DNA of 64,000 nucleotides from Sulfurimonas sp. UBA2011 (GTDB lineage: Bacteria > Campylobacterota > Campylobacteria > Campylobacterales > Sulfurimonadaceae). Made by a program: the position numbers and the translations under genes. This document shows, piece after piece, positions 1 through 8,410 of the stretch (position 1 is the stretch's first letter; every line of letters starts with the position of its first letter). The notes under the pieces were generated by a model. It ran no database searches. It was not told the DNA's origin and was given only the letters and a program-made list of their open reading frames with translations. The DNA lies in the NCBI GenBank assembly GCA_002335055.1, contig DDCH01000008.1:19855-83854 (forward strand). Reading direction: 5' to 3'.

Positions 1-1401
1 ACTACTTCAACTGTAACCGTACCTCTTGTTGCAGCCCTTGGTATCGGTTTAGCTTCTAGCATCAAGGGACGAAATCCTGTTTTAGATGGTTTTGGTCTTA
101 TTGCATTTGCTTCGCTTACACCTATGATATTTGTTCAGTTTTATGGTATTTTTGTATATGAGTATGTTGATGCTATAGCTGCTGTTCCTCTTAGTGAAAT
201 AGTAACTGTCACTCAAAACATAGCTCCAACAGCTGTAGAAGTTGACTTTAACATACTAAACTTTTTAAAAGGTTTAGGAAGTGTTATCACAGATGTTGTG
301 CCTATCTTAGCTGTTATACTTTTCTTTCAGTACATTATCCTAAAAAAACCCATTGACAACCTCAAAAATGTTATCATCGGTTTTGGTCTTGTTATACTTG
401 GTCTTGATGCTTTTATAGTTGGTTTAGAGATGGGTCTTTTTTCAGTTGGTGAGACTATGGCTTATGAGCTAACTCGTTATGACAACAATTTTATTATCTA
501 CTCTTTTGGTTTTCTTATAGGTTTCTCAACTACTATGGCAGAACCTTCACTAACAGCTATTGCAAGAAAAGCTAAGGAGATAAGTGATGGTAAGATAAAT
601 GACTTTATCCTGCGCTTATTCGTTGGTCTTGGTGTTGCCATCGGTATCTCGCTTGGTGCTTATCGTATTGTTGTTGGTGGTGAGATAGTTTATTATATTA
701 TGGCTGGATACATGTTTGTTATCGCACTTACATTTATCGCACCAAAGTACATCATCCCTATCGCTTATGATAGTGGTGGAGTAACAACTTCAACTATTAC
801 AGTTCCATTAGTAGCCGCTCTTGGACTAGGTCTAGCTACACACATTCCAGGTCGCGACCCTCTTATAGATGGTTTTGGTCTTATTGCATTTGCTTCACTT
901 TTTCCTATGATAACGGTTATGCTTTACGGTATTATCACAGAAAGAGTTGGTGTAAAAGGGGAACATGAGAAAGAGTTAATCCATCTTGATGAACTACGTC
1001 ATGCACTTGAGGATGTACACGATATGGATCTCTCCACTATCAATATTCAAGGTACAAATAAACGTCACTCTTATGAGATGCCTTTTTCAGCTATTTACAT
1101 TATCGTACCGATAGAAAAAGAAGAACAAGCACTCATTGCTGCTCGTAATGCTGGAGCTCGTGGAGTAACAATAACAAAAGCAAGAGGGATGGGTATTGAA
1201 AAAATGGAAAACTTTTTTAATCGTTTGCATGAAGGAGAATCAGACTCGACACTTATGATGATTACACAGAGTAAAAAAGTTGATGCTATAATCAAAGCTG
1301 TTGTAGATGACCTTGACTTAACTGGTATAGGACATGGATTAGTATATTCTCATCCTGTCTCACACTTAAAAGGGCTTACTCTTAAACTAGATGATTTATA
1401 A
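1..1401 (+). CDS. DUF1538 integral membrane protein with PII-like C-terminal domain (5' end outside window)
   Basis: The frame is open from the first base, so the gene starts before the window. The visible part holds the end of one DUF1538 unit and a complete second one; the two share a near-identical segment (TSTxTVPLVAALGxGLA, then DGFGLIAFASL), so the protein is an internal duplication. Each unit is rich in hydrophobic helices and is probably a transporter of unknown substrate. The last ~110 residues are soluble and resemble a PII (GlnB-like) fold: a strand 'IYIIVPIEKEE', helix, 'GARGVTITKARGMG', and a final strand-helix pair. By analogy with GlnK-AmtB or PII-fused transporters this part may gate the channel in response to a nucleotide, which is inference. 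The stop overlaps a terminator-like hairpin shared with the convergent gene. Confidence 0.85.
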   Translation, partial: TTSTVTVPLVAALGIGLASSIKGRNPVLDGFGLIAFASLTPMIFVQFYGIFVYEYVDAIAAVPLSEIVTVTQNIAPTAVEVDFNILNFLKGLGSVITDVVPILAVILFFQYIILKKPIDNLKNVIIGFGLVILGLDAFIVGLEMGLFSVGETMAYELTRYDNNFIIYSFGFLIGFSTTMAEPSLTAIARKAKEISDGKINDFILRLFVGLGVAIGISLGAYRIVVGGEIVYYIMAGYMFVIALTFIAPKYIIPIAYDSGGVTTSTITVPLVAALGLGLATHIPGRDPLIDGFGLIAFASLFPMITVMLYGIITERVGVKGEHEKELIHLDELRHALEDVHDMDLSTINIQGTNKRHSYEMPFSAIYIIVPIEKEEQALIAARNAGARGVTITKARGMGIEKMENFFNRLHEGESDSTLMMITQSKKVDAIIKAVVDDLDLTGIGHGLVYSHPVSHLKGLTLKLDDL

Positions 1402-1420
1402 GGAGGTCAAAACCTACTTA
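1399..1420. terminator. bidirectional terminator-like hairpin
   Basis: TAAG-g-AGGT / ACCT-a-CTTA, 8 paired bases with one internal mismatch and a CAAA loop, followed on the plus strand by TATTTTAG. It lies between two convergent genes and starts on the stop codon of the DUF1538 gene. Confidence 0.5.
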
Positions 1421-1424
1421 TATT

Positions 1425-2072
1425 TTAGAGTAAATCTAAATAATCATGTTTGGTAAAATCAAGATAGATTTTACCATTTATTTCCGTAATTCTTTTATCT
1501 TTTTTTACTCGTTTAGAAAAAGCTTTTTTTATTCGTTTTAATTTTTTCTCAGAATAATTTTGTGATTTTAAGTATTTTTTTAAAGATATTATAGACTCTT
1601 TTTTAGGACTACTTAACTCTTGTATTTCTACTTCAAGAGTTTCACTCACATCGATTATCCCCGAAGGTTTTTCTTGAAGTAACATGAACTGTGAAGAGAG
1701 AGTAGAGAGAATGTTTTTAAGTTGTTCATCTTTTTCTCTATAAATCGCCTCTATCTTTTTTCGTTCATTTATCAGCATAAGCTCTTTTTGGTCTCGAAGA
1801 GTTCTTGTTTCACCTTCGAGTTTTTCAATTTTCCATTGAAGTTTTTCATTTTGTTCTTGTATAAGTTTATAGTAGCGTTCATCATTTTGAACGGCTGCTG
1901 TAACCTGAGTAGGTTTTCTCGTTAGTTTGACTACTTTATCTGGGTTAAGAAGTACCATTTTGATACCATTGTCAACCACAACTTCTAAAGAACCACGACG
2001 AATACGATTATGTATAGCCTCTTTTGAAACTCCAAAATACTCAGCAGCCTCTGCAACAGTTACTTTTTTCAT
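1425..2072 (-). CDS. HTH (excisionase/MerR-like) DNA-binding protein with coiled coil
   Basis: The first ~50 residues are a winged-helix DNA-binding module of the excisionase/MerR type (VAEAAEYFGVSKEAIHNRIRRG, then a short wing). Residues ~65-125 are a charged heptad-rich helix with many K, E and Q, predicted as a coiled coil for self-association. A basic C-terminal part (KKAFSKRVKKDKR, then a short domain) ends in DYLDLL. The start is backed by a GGGAGA ribosome-binding site. It lies 14 bases downstream of yajQ, probably in the same transcript. There is no recombinase nearby, so it is not a phage excisionase. It could be a chromosome-associated or regulatory protein; the target is unknown. 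Confidence 0.7.
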   Translation of the reverse strand: MKKVTVAEAAEYFGVSKEAIHNRIRRGSLEVVVDNGIKMVLLNPDKVVKLTRKPTQVTAAVQNDERYYKLIQEQNEKLQWKIEKLEGETRTLRDQKELMLINERKKIEAIYREKDEQLKNILSTLSSQFMLLQEKPSGIIDVSETLEVEIQELSSPKKESIISLKKYLKSQNYSEKKLKRIKKAFSKRVKKDKRITEINGKIYLDFTKHDYLDLL

Positions 2073-2086
2073 TCATTCTCCCTTTT

Positions 2087-2584
2087 TTATCTCATGTTTT
2101 CAAAAACTAAAGGTGCTTCCCACTCGCCCTCTTTAACCATTGCTATAACCTTTTGTAACTCATCAAGTTTAGCACCTTTAATACGAATGGAATCACCCTC
2201 TATATTAGCAGTAACTTTTAATTTCAACTTTTTGATGTCAGCACAGATTTTTTTAGCCTCTTTTGACTCTATGTAGTCAACAACTTTAAAAGTCATTTTT
2301 CTATTACCACCACTTGAGTCTTCAACTTTTAACTCATCTAAAACTTTTGAAGAGAGGTTCTGTTTTAAAAACTTTGCTATCACTATATCTTTGAGTGCAT
2401 CAACTTTATTATCTGATGAAGCAATTAAAACTAAAGTTTTTGCTTTTTCATTAAAAGTTACTTCATAAGTTGTACCCTTGAAGTCATAACGGTTTGAGAC
2501 TTCTCTATCTACTAAATTTATCGCATTTTTAAAGTTTTGCATATCTATCTTTGCAGTGATATCAAACGAGTGCTCTTTGGCCAT
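2087..2584 (-). CDS. yajQ: YajQ family nucleotide-binding protein
   Basis: Full-length (165 residues) member of the YajQ family, two ferredoxin-like domains: 'EHSFDITAKIDMQNFKNAI', 'NRYDFKG', and a C-terminal half ending in 'GEWEAPLVFENMR'. Family members bind nucleotides or RNA, and some (Xanthomonas) bind cyclic di-GMP and act with a transcription factor. The residues DFKG and the conserved C-terminal D/E-P-L-x-F-x-N-x-R are present. The start has AGGAAA seven bases upstream. It precedes the HTH gene by 14 bases, so YajQ may work with that protein as other YajQs work with regulators; that link is inference from position only. Confidence 0.93.
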   Translation of the reverse strand: MAKEHSFDITAKIDMQNFKNAINLVDREVSNRYDFKGTTYEVTFNEKAKTLVLIASSDNKVDALKDIVIAKFLKQNLSSKVLDELKVEDSSGGNRKMTFKVVDYIESKEAKKICADIKKLKLKVTANIEGDSIRIKGAKLDELQKVIAMVKEGEWEAPLVFENMR

Positions 2585-2646
2585 TTTTTATTTCCTATTA
2601 ATTTTTTTTAAATATTATAACATATCTTGTTAGTTTGGTGTTCGTT

Positions 2647-3351
2647 TTAAAAACTAGGACTTCCATCAAATCCAAATCCACCATCAAATGAGCCAAAACT
2701 TGGGTCCATTAAACCATACTGTGCTGACTTCATTCTTAGCATTTCTATATCTGCCTTACTTGAGATATTTTGAGGGCAAACTACAGTACAGTTTCCACAC
2801 AGAGTACAATCCCAGATTCCGTTAGTCTGTACATCTGTCAGTTTTTGTTCCTCATTATTTTCGCGTTTATCACTCACATATTTCCAAACACGAGTGAGAG
2901 AAAATGGTCCTATAAACTCCTCATTTACAGCATAAACAGGACAGGCACTATAACATGAGCCACAAAGTATGCAGTCGCTTTGTACTGCGTTTGTTTTACT
3001 ATCTTCACCATCAAGACTAATGCCCGAAGAAATTTGTGACAACCAAGCTTTTGCTTTTATGTTAAAACTATATGCCTTATCCATATCTACAACTAAATCA
3101 CGAATCACTTCAACATTTTTAAGTGGCTCTATCTTGTCACCATCTTGCACCTTGTATGCACAAGCTAAAACTTCTACCTCATTGACTCTCATAGAACAAG
3201 AGCCGCAAACGCTACTACGACAACCGCTACTAAAGCACAAGCTATTATCACTATTGTGTTTGATATCACTTAAAACTTCTAGCAGTGTTGCATCTTCTAA
3301 AGTAGTCTCGTACTCTATAAGTCCCTCGTCTTTTTGTATACTTATCTTCAT
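2647..3351 (-). CDS. succinate dehydrogenase/fumarate reductase iron-sulfur subunit, two-[4Fe-4S] type
   Basis: N-terminal plant-type [2Fe-2S] domain (CFSSGCRSSVCGSC, with a fourth Cys 13 residues on) followed by two bacterial ferredoxin motifs, CILCGSCYSACP and CTLCGNCTVVCP. In canonical FrdB/SdhB the second motif lacks its second cysteine and holds a [3Fe-4S] cluster. Here all four cysteines are present, as in E-type (SdhE/Mfr/Tfr) enzymes, so a second [4Fe-4S] is expected. The C-terminus is an odd Gly/Phe/Asp-rich tail with a repeated FDG unit. The start (RBS GGAG) is placed in the tail of the flavoprotein gene, indicating coupling. No membrane anchor or CCG-domain subunit is adjacent, so the electron partner must be encoded elsewhere. 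Confidence 0.9.
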   Translation of the reverse strand: MKISIQKDEGLIEYETTLEDATLLEVLSDIKHNSDNSLCFSSGCRSSVCGSCSMRVNEVEVLACAYKVQDGDKIEPLKNVEVIRDLVVDMDKAYSFNIKAKAWLSQISSGISLDGEDSKTNAVQSDCILCGSCYSACPVYAVNEEFIGPFSLTRVWKYVSDKRENNEEQKLTDVQTNGIWDCTLCGNCTVVCPQNISSKADIEMLRMKSAQYGLMDPSFGSFDGGFGFDGSPSF

Positions 3352-3356
3352 CTTAT

Positions 3357-4877
3357 TTACTCCGCTATGTAGTGAGCACCACAGCTCACTTCACGTTTTA
3401 TTGCACTCTCTACAACTGCTTCACATATATCCAAAGAGTTTTTAAACTCTATAAACTCTACTAGGTTAGTATTGTACTTTTTAGAAGTGTCACTCACCCC
3501 TAACTTAGAGATGTTAGCTTTGATAGCTAAGACTTCATCTAGTGCCTCTTTGAGTTCTTCTTTTGTTCTGACTATGCCGACATTTTTATAAAATAGATCA
3601 CCGAGATGTTCGCGTTTAGCATAAAAATCAAGTACATTTTCATACTCTTTTATCTCATCTATAACCGATGAAGTGTCTGCATTTATAGCTGTTTCTCTTA
3701 CATTTTCTTTTGCATAAAGAGCTGTGTTTAAACCTGCCTCTTTTCCAAAAACAACTATCTCTAAGAGTGAGTTTCCACCTAAACGGTTAGCACCGTGTAC
3801 TCTATGGTTAGCACACTCGCCACAAGCAAAAAGCCCCTTTAGTGAAGTTTCAGACTGTCGGTTTACTTTTATACCACCCATAGTATAGTGTGCTACTGGT
3901 CGGATGGGCATAAGCTCATGAACTGGGTCTACATTTTCATACAGTTTGGCTAACTTTCTCTCTTGAGGCAGACCCTCATTTATAAGTTTCTCGCCTAAGT
4001 GTCTTATGTCTAAAAAGACACTCTCCCCTCTTTTTATCTCAGCATCTATGGCACGGCTTAAAACATCACGTGGTGCTAACTCTTTTGTAAAACGCTCACC
4101 CTTAGAGTTAATGATATATCCACCCTCTCCACGCGCTGATTCACTTATGAGTATGCTAGAGTTTTTAAGTCCCGTTGGGTGAAACTGAACAAATTCCATG
4201 TCTATAAGCTCTGCCCCAGCTCTTAGAGCTGTAGCTATTCCATCACCAGTTGAAGCACTTGAGTTTGTAGAGTTTTTATCGTAAATTCTACTATAACCAC
4301 CACTCGCGAGTATGACTGCGTTTGCCTCATATATCTCAACTTGACCACTACGAATATCTAAGACTTTTGCACCACAAACAGTATCTTTGTCATCTTTTAA
4401 AATCTCTAATAAATATTTCTCGTTTTGTATCTCTATATCAGCTTCAAGGCATCTATCATAAATAGTATGTAAAATTTTGAGACCTGTATAATCCTGTGCA
4501 TAACAAGCACGAGGGGCACTTGCTCCACCTAAGGCACGTTGTGCGATTGTAGCCTGCTCGGTGCGTGAGAAACAAACACCAATGCTGTCTAACCACTCTA
4601 TGGCTTTTGGTGCTTGCTCGCACATAAACTTTATAGCTTCTTCGTCTGCTTGACCATGTGCTGATTTTAGAGTGTTAGCGATGTGATCTTCTACACTATC
4701 TTCTCCTGCATTACCAAGGGCTGCGTTTATTCCACCCTGAGCCATACAAGTCTGGCTTCGTGTTGGGTACTCTTTTGTAAGCACTATTACATTTGCACCA
4801 CTTTGTTTGGCATTAAGAGCAGCTGTTAGTCCTGCTCCCCCCGCTCCTATTATTAAAACATCACATTTTTTATTCAT
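3357..4877 (-). CDS. succinate dehydrogenase/fumarate reductase flavoprotein subunit
   Basis: A 506-residue member of the SdhA/FrdA family, shorter than the usual 570-660. The N-terminal FAD-binding motif is VLIIGAGGAGLTAALNA. The covalent-FAD region is 'SQTCMAQGGINAALG', but the residue before the QGG is Ala, and the usual H-S-x-x-A-x-G-G histidine is replaced (S-Q-T-C-M-A-Q-G-G), so covalent flavinylation is doubtful. The dicarboxylate site is recognisable: 'DMEFVQFHPTG', 'ESARGEGG', 'RPVAHYTMGGI', 'HGANRLGGNSLLE'. No Tat or Sec signal, so the catalytic site faces the cytoplasm. It is followed after five bases by the iron-sulfur subunit. Direction (succinate oxidation or fumarate reduction) cannot be told from sequence. 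L-aspartate oxidase is a relative but is not normally paired with an FeS subunit. Confidence 0.9.
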   Translation of the reverse strand: MNKKCDVLIIGAGGAGLTAALNAKQSGANVIVLTKEYPTRSQTCMAQGGINAALGNAGEDSVEDHIANTLKSAHGQADEEAIKFMCEQAPKAIEWLDSIGVCFSRTEQATIAQRALGGASAPRACYAQDYTGLKILHTIYDRCLEADIEIQNEKYLLEILKDDKDTVCGAKVLDIRSGQVEIYEANAVILASGGYSRIYDKNSTNSSASTGDGIATALRAGAELIDMEFVQFHPTGLKNSSILISESARGEGGYIINSKGERFTKELAPRDVLSRAIDAEIKRGESVFLDIRHLGEKLINEGLPQERKLAKLYENVDPVHELMPIRPVAHYTMGGIKVNRQSETSLKGLFACGECANHRVHGANRLGGNSLLEIVVFGKEAGLNTALYAKENVRETAINADTSSVIDEIKEYENVLDFYAKREHLGDLFYKNVGIVRTKEELKEALDEVLAIKANISKLGVSDTSKKYNTNLVEFIEFKNSLDICEAVVESAIKREVSCGAHYIAE

Positions 4878-4904
4878 ATTTTTTCCATTTTTATATTAAG
4901 TAAA

Positions 4905-5312
4905 TTATATCATAAGAGTTAGTATATAGTATCGTAGTATTCTAAGTGAACCAGCGATAAGAACAAACCAAACAAACTTCAAACGCACCAGACCTGCAAC
5001 AAGTGTTAGTGCGTCACCGATAAGAGGTAACCATGAGAGAAGTAATACCCAGTAACCATATTTATGCCCTAGAAGAAATGACTTTTTCCCAAGTTGAGAA
5101 GTGAAGAGTTTTGTTTTTGTTTTCTCATAAAGAAAATAACCAAGATAGTAGTTTAATATGATAGCTAGAATATTTCCAGATGAGGCAGATAACATGGCAT
5201 TTAGAATTGGCATCTCATTTGTTATGGCAAGATAAAACGCAGCTTCTGAAGAGAAGGGGAGAATAGTCGCTGCGAGAAATGCAGAAATAAAAAGTGCTAT
5301 TTCTGCCATCAT
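4905..5312 (-). CDS. YqaA-like (VTT/SNARE-associated, DedA-superfamily) inner-membrane protein
   Basis: A 135-residue, mostly hydrophobic protein resembling YqaA: first helix at residues ~4-24, a re-entrant-like 'PFSSEAAFYLAI', a middle helix 'LNAMLSASSGNILAIILNYYLGYFL' region, the family signature 'G..SFLLGHKYGYWVLLLSWLPLIGDALTLVAGLVRL' (G-x-x-L-x-x-x-P-x-x-G) and a last helix. DedA-superfamily members are linked to lipid (undecaprenyl phosphate) translocation; YqaA itself is uncharacterised. The ATG overlaps no neighbour and is six bases after the dehydrogenase stop, suggesting one operon with the genes on either side. An ATG one codon later is equally possible. Confidence 0.85.
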   Translation of the reverse strand: MMAEIALFISAFLAATILPFSSEAAFYLAITNEMPILNAMLSASSGNILAIILNYYLGYFLYEKTKTKLFTSQLGKKSFLLGHKYGYWVLLLSWLPLIGDALTLVAGLVRLKFVWFVLIAGSLRILRYYILTLMI

Positions 5313-5317
5313 ATTTT

Positions 5318-6241
5318 CTAGAATGTATCTTTTATATTTTGAACTACACCCGCTATTAGTTTATCTCTCGCTTCTATAGAAGTCCAAGCGATATGTGGCG
5401 TGATGTAGAGTCTTTCTTTGTTTTTTACACTCAAAAGAGCATGATTTTCTCTCGTAGGTTCGTTGACTAAAACATCTAAACCAAAAGAAATATCTTTCTC
5501 ATCAATAATCTTAGCAACTGCATCTTCGTTGATGATACCACCGCGTCCTAGGTTAAGGATAGTAGTTCCCTCTTTACAAGTTAACAACTGTTCATAGTCT
5601 AAAAGATTATTTGTTTTGTCGTTTAGCGGTGCATGAATGGTGATAATATCGCAAGTTTTTAACATATCTTCTAAACTTGTTCTTTGAAAGTCTTCAGTAC
5701 GGTTTACACCACTTGTTGAGTAGTAAAATACTTCTGCACCAAAAGCTTTGGAAATATTTGCTACACCACGACCTATACTACCAAGACCAATGATACCCCA
5801 CTTTTTCCCTTTTATCTCAGAAAAAGGACGACTTACATCTGTAAAAATCGGGCTTCGTGAGTAAGAACCATCCTTGACACTCTCATCATAATAACGAGAA
5901 CTTCCAAGAAGATAAAAAAGCATAGAAAAAGTGTGTTGTATCACTGAGTCAGTTGAGTAACCCGCAACATTTTTCACTTCTATGTTTAAGTCTTTTGCTG
6001 CATCAAGGTCTACATTATTCATACCAGTTGCGGCTATACAGATAAGTTTAAGATTTTTAGAACCTTGCATAAACTCTTTAGAAATAACAACCTTGTTAGT
6101 AACTATCACCTCTGCGTTTGTTATTCTCTGAGCTATCTGTTGGGGCGATGTTGTAGCAAATACTTCTACATCACCTAAAGCATCAAACGCCGAGAGGTCT
6201 GTACCCTCAAATGTCAGGGCATCGAGTAAAACTATTTTCAT
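5318..6241 (-). CDS. D-2-hydroxyacid dehydrogenase (NAD-dependent)
   Basis: Complete 307-residue member of the D-isomer 2-hydroxyacid dehydrogenase family. The Rossmann motif is 'WGIIGLGSIGRGVA' near residue 150. The catalytic Arg lies in 'LGRGGIINE', a Glu in 'DVLVNEP' and the catalytic His in 'ITPHIAWTS'. N-terminal half contains 'AATGMNNVDLDAA', the substrate-side region. Closest by feel to glycerate/hydroxypyruvate dehydrogenases (HprA/GyaR-like). It begins one base after the purT stop (TAAGATG), so the two are translationally coupled. Coupling to purT could hint at glycine, formate or serine metabolism, but the substrate is not determined. Confidence 0.9.
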   Translation of the reverse strand: MKIVLLDALTFEGTDLSAFDALGDVEVFATTSPQQIAQRITNAEVIVTNKVVISKEFMQGSKNLKLICIAATGMNNVDLDAAKDLNIEVKNVAGYSTDSVIQHTFSMLFYLLGSSRYYDESVKDGSYSRSPIFTDVSRPFSEIKGKKWGIIGLGSIGRGVANISKAFGAEVFYYSTSGVNRTEDFQRTSLEDMLKTCDIITIHAPLNDKTNNLLDYEQLLTCKEGTTILNLGRGGIINEDAVAKIIDEKDISFGLDVLVNEPTRENHALLSVKNKERLYITPHIAWTSIEARDKLIAGVVQNIKDTF

Positions 6242-6242
6242 C

Positions 6243-7409
6243 TTAGTTGTCCTTGATTTTTAGGATTAATTCTCTCGCTTGTTCTAATGCAGAGTCAACT
6301 TCATCGTAAACAAGAGCAACTGCCAAACGACGACCTTTATGCGCTTCTGGTTTAGAAAATACTCTTACAAAAGAGTTATCTGAGAAAAGTGACTCATCTA
6401 CTTTTATAACAGGAGCATTTGAGTGGGCTATCTCTGTTTTATAAGCAGCTGATGCACCAGCACCATAAAAAGTAAATCCAAGAGGGAGACCAAGAACAGC
6501 ACGAAGGTGAAGAGCAAACTCACTCTGAGACTGAGTGATAAGTGTAACCATACCAGTATCGTGTGGACGTGGACTTACTTCACTAAAATAAACTTCATCG
6601 CCTTTGATAAAAAGCTCAACTCCAAAAAGACCACGACCGCCTAAACCATCCGTGATTTTTTTAGCCATATCTTCTGACTTTTGTTTTGCAATCTCACTCA
6701 TCTGCATTGGTTGCCATGAGAACACATAGTCACCATCTTTTTGCTCATGTCCTATAGGCTCACAAAATACAGTCTCTTTACCATTACGAGCCGTAAGCAT
6801 AGTAATCTCATAATCAAAATCGATAAAAGCTTCAACGATTAACTCACTCGCATCACCCCTAGCTTCTTTTGCTATTTCCCATGAAGCAGGAACATCTTCT
6901 TCGCTTTTACAGATACTCTGACCATGACCAGAAGAGCTCATAACAGGTTTTATAACACAAGGGTAACCCATGCGTTTACTTGCTTCTAACAAACCTTCTG
7001 CAGTTGTAACAAACTCATAAGGACCAGTTTTAAGGTCTAAAACTTCTGCAGCAAATGTACGAATATTTTTTCTATTCATAGTCTTGCTTACTGCATTTGC
7101 ATTAGGAATAACATTGTACCCCTTATCTTCAGCTGCAAAAAGAGCATCAATGCTTATAGCCTCAATCTCAGGTAAAATATAGTCAGGTTTTTCACGGTAG
7201 ATGATTTCAAGAAGTGCATCTTTATCTTGCATATCTACAACATAAGAGCGGTGTGCTACATGATGTGCAGGAGCATTTTGATATCTATCAACTGCAATCA
7301 CTTCAAGTCCTAAACACTGCGCTTCAATAGCTACTTCTTTTCCAAGTTCACCTGAACCGAGTAACATTACTTTTTTTGAGTTTGATTTGAGGGGTGCAGA
7401 GAATTGCAT
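6243..7409 (-). CDS. purT: formate-dependent phosphoribosylglycinamide formyltransferase (GAR transformylase 2)
   Basis: Full-length PurT (388 residues) of the ATP-grasp superfamily. It catalyses the third step of purine synthesis using formate and ATP rather than formyl-tetrahydrofolate. Visible signatures: N-terminal 'VMLLGSGELGKEVAIEAQ', 'PEIEAI', the ATP-grasp 'CVIKPVMSSSGHGQS' loop, 'EFIDFDYEITML' region, 'GRGLFGVELF', 'VSPRPHDTGMVT' metal and ATP ligands. The start has an AGGAAT ribosome-binding site seven bases upstream. It heads a tight leftward run with the 2-hydroxyacid dehydrogenase. A formate-dependent enzyme fits an anaerobic or formate-using bacterium. Confidence 0.96.
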   Translation of the reverse strand: MQFSAPLKSNSKKVMLLGSGELGKEVAIEAQCLGLEVIAVDRYQNAPAHHVAHRSYVVDMQDKDALLEIIYREKPDYILPEIEAISIDALFAAEDKGYNVIPNANAVSKTMNRKNIRTFAAEVLDLKTGPYEFVTTAEGLLEASKRMGYPCVIKPVMSSSGHGQSICKSEEDVPASWEIAKEARGDASELIVEAFIDFDYEITMLTARNGKETVFCEPIGHEQKDGDYVFSWQPMQMSEIAKQKSEDMAKKITDGLGGRGLFGVELFIKGDEVYFSEVSPRPHDTGMVTLITQSQSEFALHLRAVLGLPLGFTFYGAGASAAYKTEIAHSNAPVIKVDESLFSDNSFVRVFSKPEAHKGRRLAVALVYDEVDSALEQARELILKIKDN

Positions 7410-7468
7410 ATAAATTCCTAATGTAAAATATTAGGATAATTATATCAAAAAGAAATTAAAGGAAAAAA

Positions 7469-8041
7469 CTAGGGAGGATTCCCTTGGTTTTTAAGACCGA
7501 TTAGAGTCTCTAGAAGTTGATTTGAAGTCGTAATCGTTTTACCATTTGCTTGGAAACCACGCTGAATGATGATGAGTTGTGTTAGAGCATGTGAGAGGTC
7601 AACATTTGATGCTTCAAGAGCAGATGACTGGATAAATCTACGTCCTGCTGATGCAGCTATCCCGATGATTGGATCACCTGAGTTAGCAGTTTGGTCATAA
7701 ACATTTTCACCTGCAGCTGAGAGACCTTCATTGTTTGTAAACTTATCCATACCAATTTGTGCTAAACCAAATGAACGACCATTAGTGAATGAACCTACTA
7801 AAGTACCAGACTGATCGATTCTAATTCCTATTAAATCTCCACCTGCAAAACCATCTTGAGAGATACCTGAAGTTGATGAATAACTATCAAAAGATGTCAT
7901 ACCATCAAATGTATTGGCTGTACCAAAAGAGAGTCTCACTTGCTGATCGGGGGAAGAACCATCGTTATTAAAACGGATAGTTCCTGTCTTTTCATCAAAA
8001 GGTGCAGTTGTATCTATAGTTGCAGGTGCTGGTATTGTTCT
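7469..8041 (-). pseudogene. flgE: flagellar hook protein FlgE, C-terminal fragment
   Basis: The open frame encodes ~190 residues that match only the C-terminus of FlgE: 'GTIRFNNDGSSPDQQV', 'GLIGIRIDQSGTLVGSFTNG'-like hook D1 segment, 'LSAAGENVYDQTANSGDP' and the terminal helix 'SNVDLSHALTQLIIIQRGFQANG' followed by 'TSNQLLETLIGL', the axial coiled-coil region. Epsilonproteobacterial hook proteins are several hundred residues longer. The frame is closed by an in-frame stop at 8042 where it abuts an unrelated degenerate sequence, so the N-terminal two-thirds are missing and no start with a ribosome-binding site is seen. The relic is well conserved in sequence, so truncation looks recent, or it is a leftover of a second flgE copy. 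Confidence 0.88.
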
Positions 8042-8400
8042 TTAAACTCTTCTAGTAGGTAGTCTACGCTATCGTTTATGTCCTCATCCAAATTCTCAAC
8101 TTCAAAAATATCTTCCTTTTGATAGGTAGGGGCAAATACTTCCTCTTTATCATAAAGGCATATTACCTCTTCACCTACAATAAGTTGGACCTTGAATACT
8201 AGTTTCTATGATACTTGTTCTATATGTAAAGGAGTCCTTCTTTTGTATATATCTCAACAAGAGGAGAATCACTCTTAAACTTTGTCAAAATAAAGGGTGT
8301 TAGTAAAGAAGCATTAAAAACATCAAAGTCACTTTTGCATCTACCTGCCATTTTACATGAACTTGTTGCAGAGCATGGGCAAACTCAGTGTCAATTACAT
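8014..8400 (-). pseudogene. frameshifted relic of an unidentified gene between flgE fragment and dnaG
   Basis: This stretch has no intact ORF, yet protein-like pieces follow each other in different frames on the minus strand: 'YVIDTEFAHALQQVHVKW', then 'DFDVFNASLLTPFILTKF', 'SDSPLVEIYTKEGLLYI' (stop), 'TSIIETSIQG', and 'LIVGEEVICLYDKEEVFAP' running on to 'DSVDYLLEEFKEQYQ'. At least two frameshifts and one stop are needed to join them. The last piece runs ~30 bases into the flgE fragment, which marks the junction of two unrelated sequences. Family not recognised. Confidence 0.55.
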
Positions 8401-8410
8401 AGTGATGATA

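Noticed and set aside
1425..2072. phage excisionase
   Set aside because: The HTH resembles excisionases, but there is no integrase, attachment repeat or phage gene nearby, and the long coiled coil does not fit.
2969..3445. 158-codon plus-strand ORF
   Set aside because: Antisense shadow of the intact sdhB/sdhA-type genes; no ribosome-binding site and Ser/Leu-rich composition typical of reversed coding DNA.
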